From Planctomycetota bacterium (GTDB lineage: Bacteria; Planctomycetota; UBA8742; UBA2392): DNA of 53,420 nucleotides. Position numbers and translations under genes: made by a program. The stretch covers positions 1 to 53,420 of the forward strand of contig JACKIE010000017.1 of NCBI GenBank assembly GCA_020638635.1, written 5' to 3'. The notes below the pieces were generated by a model. That model saw nothing but the letters and a program-made list of their open reading frames with translations, was not told the DNA's origin and did not search any database. Shown one piece after another: positions 50,076-53,420 of this stretch (its first letter is position 1; every line of letters begins with the position of its first letter).

Positions 50076-50366
50076 TCACTCCTGTTCCCGCCATGTCTCC
50101 GGACGCCGATGGGCATGGACAACACGCAGTACTTCGGCACGTTCTTTCCTGAATCGGTAGTAGACATGGAAGGGAAAGGATCGAATTCGAATGCGTCTCA
50201 CGCCCGGCTCGACCTGCGGCCGCGATTCCGGGAATTGCCGGATGGAGTTGTAGGCAATCTCGAGTGCTTCAAGAAACTCGTACCCCTTTCCGGGCCGGCG
50301 TTCTTCATACCACAACGCCGCCCGGATGGCGTCCGTGTCCGCTTGCGGGGAAACGACGAGTCTCAT
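50076..50366 (-). CDS. ParE/RelE-family toxin
   Basis: The 96-residue protein has the RelE/ParE fold pattern: MRLVVSPQADTDAIRAALWYEE, a helix with EFLEALEIAYNSIRQFPESRPQV, then RRIRIRSFPFHVYYRFRKERAEVLRVVHAHRRPETW. The ending is typical of ParE-like toxins that hit gyrase or act on ribosomes. Its ATG overlaps the stop of the antitoxin gene by 4 bp. Confidence 0.88.
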   Translation of the reverse strand: MRLVVSPQADTDAIRAALWYEERRPGKGYEFLEALEIAYNSIRQFPESRPQVEPGVRRIRIRSFPFHVYYRFRKERAEVLRVVHAHRRPETWREQE

Positions 50367-50626
50367 GGTTTGTCAGAACGCAGCTTGTCCAGAGCCTGAC
50401 GGACGTTGCGCAACGACTCTTCGGCAGGAATTCCGCTGTCCGGATTCGCATCCATGCGGGCAATAGCTTCCCGCACCGCTTGACGGTGCCAGTCGGGGTA
50501 ATACCCCGGATCGTCTGCCAGCATGGCTTCCAGCAACTCAACTAGGTCGTTGAGCTGGCTCGGTTCCAACTTGCGGGCGGATTCCAGTATCTCGGCCAGA
50601 TTTGAGTCAGCGGAAGCGTTGGTCAT
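50363..50626 (-). CDS. Antitoxin of addiction-module type
   Basis: The 87-residue protein has the SARKLEPSQLNDLVELLEAML start common to the putative addiction-module component family and a helical, acidic C-terminus (RQALDKLRSDKP). It precedes and overlaps the ParE-like toxin gene, the classic order. The C-terminal half is longer than in typical members, with a WHRQAVREAIARMDANPDSG stretch. Confidence 0.78.
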   Translation of the reverse strand: MTNASADSNLAEILESARKLEPSQLNDLVELLEAMLADDPGYYPDWHRQAVREAIARMDANPDSGIPAEESLRNVRQALDKLRSDKP

Positions 50627-50737
50627 AAGATCACCTCCACCATTACACCGAATCGGTGGTCCGTTCGCCAGCGTTGGCGGGTCTGTTCCCGCCCGGCCGG
50701 ATTGCTAACTTGAAGCCCCGAACCCACGGGAGCAACC

Positions 50738-51259
50738 ATGCCGCACCGACTCGCCGTCTATCCCGGCACCTTTGACCCGGTCAGCAACGGACACCTGGAC
50801 GTGATCCAGCGTGGCAGCCAGTTGTTTGAGCAACTGGTGGTGGCCTGCGCCGTCAACATCGCCAAGGAGCCGCTTTTCAGCCTGGACGAACGCATTGAGA
50901 TGCTGCGCGAGACCACCGCGGACCTGCCCAACGTGCGGGTCGAGAGCTTCACCGGCATGGTGGTAGATTACGTGCGCGGACTGGGCGGCAAGGTGATCCT
51001 GCGCGGCCTGCGCACCTTCAGCGACTACGAGAACGAGGTGCAGATGGCCTACGCCAACCGCACCTTCGCGCCCGATGTGGAGACCGTGTTCGTGTGCGCC
51101 AGCCTTGAAGAAAGCTTCATATCGTCGCGCCTCATCCGCGAGGCCGCGGCCCTGGACGGCGATATCTCCCGCTTCGTGCCCGAAACCGTGGCCAAACGCC
51201 TGCACCAGAAGGCGCATGCGCTCAAAGGGGCCGTCAAGAAGCACGGCAAAGGCCGTTAA
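50738..51259 (+). CDS. coaD: Pantetheine-phosphate adenylyltransferase CoaD
   Basis: It adenylates 4'-phosphopantetheine to dephospho-CoA. The nucleotidyl-transferase motif is AVYPGTFDPVSNGHLDVIQRG; VILRGLRTFSDYENEVQMAYANR and the ISSRLIREAA end fit CoaD. At 173 residues it is slightly longer than most, owing to a Lys-rich tail. GGGAG precedes the ATG. A repeat element separates it from sucC. Confidence 0.97.
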   Translation: MPHRLAVYPGTFDPVSNGHLDVIQRGSQLFEQLVVACAVNIAKEPLFSLDERIEMLRETTADLPNVRVESFTGMVVDYVRGLGGKVILRGLRTFSDYENEVQMAYANRTFAPDVETVFVCASLEESFISSRLIREAAALDGDISRFVPETVAKRLHQKAHALKGAVKKHGKGR

Positions 51260-51308
51260 GTTTGCGCCTTGCGTCCCGTGTGCCTGCTCCGCACAATGCC
51301 GCCGCTTT

Positions 51309-51384
51309 GGGTCTGGCTCTTTTTTCGCCAAGTACTGAGTATCGAGTTCAGGGCGGCGTGCCCGGCGAAAAAGGTGCCTGACCC
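51309..51384. repeat. Inverted-repeat element before sucC (copy 2)
   Basis: Arms GGGTCTGGCTCTTTTTTCGCC (51309-51329 region) and GGCGAAAAAGGTGCCTGACCC (51364-51384) match those of the element at 40821-40895 almost base for base, while the inner ~34 bp are only weakly alike. It ends 20 bp before the sucC start. Confidence 0.7.
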
Positions 51385-51404
51385 ACTTACATCGGAACGA
51401 CGCT

Positions 51405-52568
51405 ATGAAGATTCACGAATACCAGGCCAAGGAAGTCCTGCGCCGCTACAACACGCCGCTGCTGAAAGGCCGCGTCGCCTACAGTGTAGAGGAAGCCGTC
51501 AACGTCGCGCGTGATATCGGCGGCGAGGTGTGGGTGGTGAAGGCGCAGATCCATGCCGGCGGCCGCGGCAAGGGCGGCGGCGTAAAACTGGCCAGGAGCA
51601 TCGAGGACGTGCGCACCCACGCCGAGAAGATTCTGGGCATGCAGCTGGTCACGCACCAGACCGGCCCCGAGGGTAAAAAAGTCAACCAGCTGCTGGTCGA
51701 GGCCGGCTGCCTGATTGACCACGAGTACTACCTGGCGGCGGTGCTGGACCGCGAGACCGCCCAGGTCTGCGTGATGGGCAGTTACGAAGGCGGCATGGAC
51801 ATTGAGGAAGTCGCCGCCAAGACCCCCGGCAAGATCAAGAAAGAGTTCTTCGACCCGGCCGAGGGCATGCACGGCTTCCAGGCGCGGCGGCTGGCGCTGG
51901 CGATCGGCATCCCGCAGGAGCTGGTGAACAAGGCGGCGACGCTGATCCTGGGCGTGGCGAAGTGCTTCGTGGAGGAAGATGCCACGCTGGTCGAGATCAA
52001 CCCGCTGGTCACCACCAAGGACGGCAGCGTGCTGGCGCTGGACGCCAAAATGAGCTTCGACGACAACGCCCTGTTCCGGCACACGAACATCGAGGCGTAC
52101 CGCGACGTCACCGAGGAAGTCCCCGAGGAAACCGAGGCCAAGAAGTACGACCTCAGCTACATCAAGCTCGAGGGCAACATCGGCTGCATGGTGAACGGCG
52201 CGGGCCTGGCGATGTCCACCATGGACATCATCAAGCTGCACGGCGGCGAGCCTGCCAACTTCCTCGACGTGGGTGGCGGCGCCAGCACCGAGCGCGTGAC
52301 CGCGGCCTTCAAGCTGATCCTCAGCGACAAGAATGTGAAGGCGGTGCTTGTAAACATCTTCGGCGGCATCATGAAGTGCGACGTGATCGCCGAGGGCGTG
52401 ATCGCGGCGGCCAAGGAAGTCGGCCTGAAACTACCGGTGGTGGTGCGCCTCGAGGGCACCAATGTCGAGAAGGGCCGCAAGCTGCTGGACGCCAGCGGGC
52501 TGAAAATTCAGTCGGCCACGGACCTGACGGACGCCGCGAAGAAAGTTGTCGCGGCGGCGAAGGGTTAG
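51405..52568 (+). CDS. sucC: Succinate-CoA ligase, beta subunit SucC
   Basis: The 387-residue ATP-grasp subunit of the TCA-cycle enzyme: MKIHEYQAKEVLRRYNTPL, QIHAGGRGKGGGVKLA, LVEINPLVTTKDGSVLALDAKMSFDDNALFRH, and the CoA-side VNIFGGIMKCDVIAEGVI and VVRLEGTNVEKGRKLLDASG. SucC normally pairs with SucD encoded just downstream, but here the next gene is a PLP enzyme. Confidence 0.97.
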   Translation: MKIHEYQAKEVLRRYNTPLLKGRVAYSVEEAVNVARDIGGEVWVVKAQIHAGGRGKGGGVKLARSIEDVRTHAEKILGMQLVTHQTGPEGKKVNQLLVEAGCLIDHEYYLAAVLDRETAQVCVMGSYEGGMDIEEVAAKTPGKIKKEFFDPAEGMHGFQARRLALAIGIPQELVNKAATLILGVAKCFVEEDATLVEINPLVTTKDGSVLALDAKMSFDDNALFRHTNIEAYRDVTEEVPEETEAKKYDLSYIKLEGNIGCMVNGAGLAMSTMDIIKLHGGEPANFLDVGGGASTERVTAAFKLILSDKNVKAVLVNIFGGIMKCDVIAEGVIAAAKEVGLKLPVVVRLEGTNVEKGRKLLDASGLKIQSATDLTDAAKKVVAAAKG

Positions 52569-52578
52569 CCGGGTCAAC

Positions 52579-52606
52579 TTGACTAATGACAGGCTCGGAC
52601 TAGTCT
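52579..52606 (+). promoter_or_regulatory. Possible promoter upstream of the last gene
   Basis: TTGACT (52579-52584), 16 bp, TAGTCT (52601-52606). It overlaps the dyad GTCAA-C-TTGAC (52573-52583). The -10 is poor, but the same pair of hexamers recurs before the gene at 19161. Confidence 0.28.
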
Positions 52607-52677
52607 GGTCCGGCCTTCCGCGGGCATGGCAGCCGTGTCATTTGGGCATTTAAAACGAGACAGGTCGGAAGAACTCA

Positions 52678-53420
52678 GTGGACGTCTTCGCCAAGTGCTT
52701 CGAATTCACGCGCGACCTTGAAGTTCAGGCGGCGGGGCTTTACCCCTTCTTCAAGACGATCGAGGGTAACCACGGCTCCCGCGTCGTGATCGACGGGCGT
52801 GAAGTCGTGATGGCCGGGTCCAACAACTACCTGGGCCTGACCCGCCACCCCAAGGTGGTGGAGGCGGCCGTGAAGGCCACCAAAGAGTACGGCACGTCCT
52901 GTAGCGGCTCGCGCTACGCCAACGGCACCTACGTGATCCACGTCGAGCTTGAGGAAAAGCTCGCGGACTTCATGGACAAGCCCAAGGCCCTGTGCTTCAC
53001 CACGGGCTACACCACCAACATGGGCGCGATCAGCGTGCTGGCCGGGCGCCGTGACATCATCTACAGCGACCGCGAGAACCACAGCTGCATCATGGACGCC
53101 ACGCAGCTCACCTTCGCGGAAACCAAGAAATACAAGCACGATGACGTCGAGGACCTGGCCCGCGTGCTCGAAAACTCGCCGCCCGAGGCCGGCAAGCTGC
53201 TGGTCACCGACGGCGTATTCAGCATGAAGGGCACCATCTGCCGGCTGCCCGAAATCGTCGAGCTCAAGAAGAAGTACGGCATGCGCATCTTCATCGACGA
53301 CGCCCACGGCGTCGGCGTGGTCGGGCCAACCGGCCGCGGCACCGCCGAGCACTACGGCCTCGACAAGGACGTCGATGTCGTGATGGGCACCTTCAGCAAG
53401 TCGTTCGCCGGCCTGGGCGG
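52678..53420 (+). CDS. Serine-palmitoyltransferase-like alpha-oxoamine synthase (3' partial)
   Basis: The gene starts at GTG 52678 with GGAAG upstream and runs off the window after 247 residues. The fold-type I PLP enzyme has SNNYLGLTRHPKVVEAA, GSRYANGTYVIHVELEEKLADF, IFIDDAHGVGVVGPTGRG and the PLP lysine in VMGTFSKSFAGLGG. The TFSKS-type lysine motif and GRGTAEHYGL favour serine palmitoyltransferase-like members over BioF or 2-amino-3-ketobutyrate ligase. If so, the organism makes sphingoid bases. Subfamily is inferred. Confidence 0.8.
   Translation, partial: MDVFAKCFEFTRDLEVQAAGLYPFFKTIEGNHGSRVVIDGREVVMAGSNNYLGLTRHPKVVEAAVKATKEYGTSCSGSRYANGTYVIHVELEEKLADFMDKPKALCFTTGYTTNMGAISVLAGRRDIIYSDRENHSCIMDATQLTFAETKKYKHDDVEDLARVLENSPPEAGKLLVTDGVFSMKGTICRLPEIVELKKKYGMRIFIDDAHGVGVVGPTGRGTAEHYGLDKDVDVVMGTFSKSFAGLG

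Overview
The window reads as a piece of a GC-rich (about two-thirds G+C), gram-negative-type bacterial chromosome. The gene content fits Planctomycetota or a neighbouring deep lineage best: a menaquinone futalosine-pathway enzyme (MqnE), DUF1844 and DUF2277 proteins, a split transketolase, a HisZ plus short-HisG histidine pathway, FHA and HEAT-repeat proteins, many secreted proteins and lipoproteins of unknown role, and many short palindromic repeats between genes. No 16S gene or other clade marker is present, so the assignment is an inference. The window opens inside a gene and closes inside another.

Layout. 1-2128: C-terminus of an M1-aminopeptidase-like HEAT-repeat protein, facing uppP across a decamer-built hairpin. 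2241-4160: tRNA-Asp, then a 1.76-kb segment carrying one lipoprotein gene and bounded on the right by a second copy of the 3' half of the same tRNA plus its terminator. 4160-8350: hairpin-rich DNA, an XRE regulator, an operator-like palindrome, a divergent secreted protein, a second hairpin array and a possible 23-residue membrane peptide. 8353-19011: miaA, a UPF0145 protein, secreted proteins, a Nudix hydrolase, mqnE, a lipoprotein/DUF1844 operon, pheA and an aminotransferase. 19161-22321: small protein, MFS transporter, BrnT/BrnA-type toxin-antitoxin pair, transketolase C-terminal half. 22401-32456 (minus strand): gpsA-plsY, a homocysteine methyltransferase/MTHFR fusion, aroB-dprA, and a four-gene unknown cluster with an FHA protein.

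32684-43042 is a long plus-strand operon: ABC ATPase, lipoprotein cytochrome c, then hisZ-G-D-C-B-H-A-(HisA paralogue)-F-IE. It covers the enzymes from PRPP/ATP to histidinol phosphate and from histidinol to histidine; histidinol-phosphate phosphatase is not seen. Two features stand out. A HisA-like barrel with Asp-to-Glu at the first catalytic position sits between hisA and hisF. The last gene fuses HisI, HisE and a SpoT/MESH1-like HD hydrolase with its metal-binding residues intact. Three junctions inside this operon carry three different repeat families.

43106-53420: an RND efflux pair, tRNA-Val, small proteins, an O-methyltransferase, a 3-methyladenine glycosylase, a glutathione peroxidase with an in-frame UGA exactly at the catalytic selenocysteine position and a SECIS-like hairpin after it, a ParE-type toxin-antitoxin pair, coaD, sucC without sucD, and the start of a serine-palmitoyltransferase-like enzyme.

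The most promising observations are the HisI-HisE-HD fusion with the HisA paralogue, the selenoprotein peroxidase that ordinary gene callers break in two, the tRNA-Asp-bounded segment, and a recurrent 12-bp palindrome TTGAC-NN-GTCAA found six times, five of them inside unrelated genes and always spelled with the TCA serine codon.
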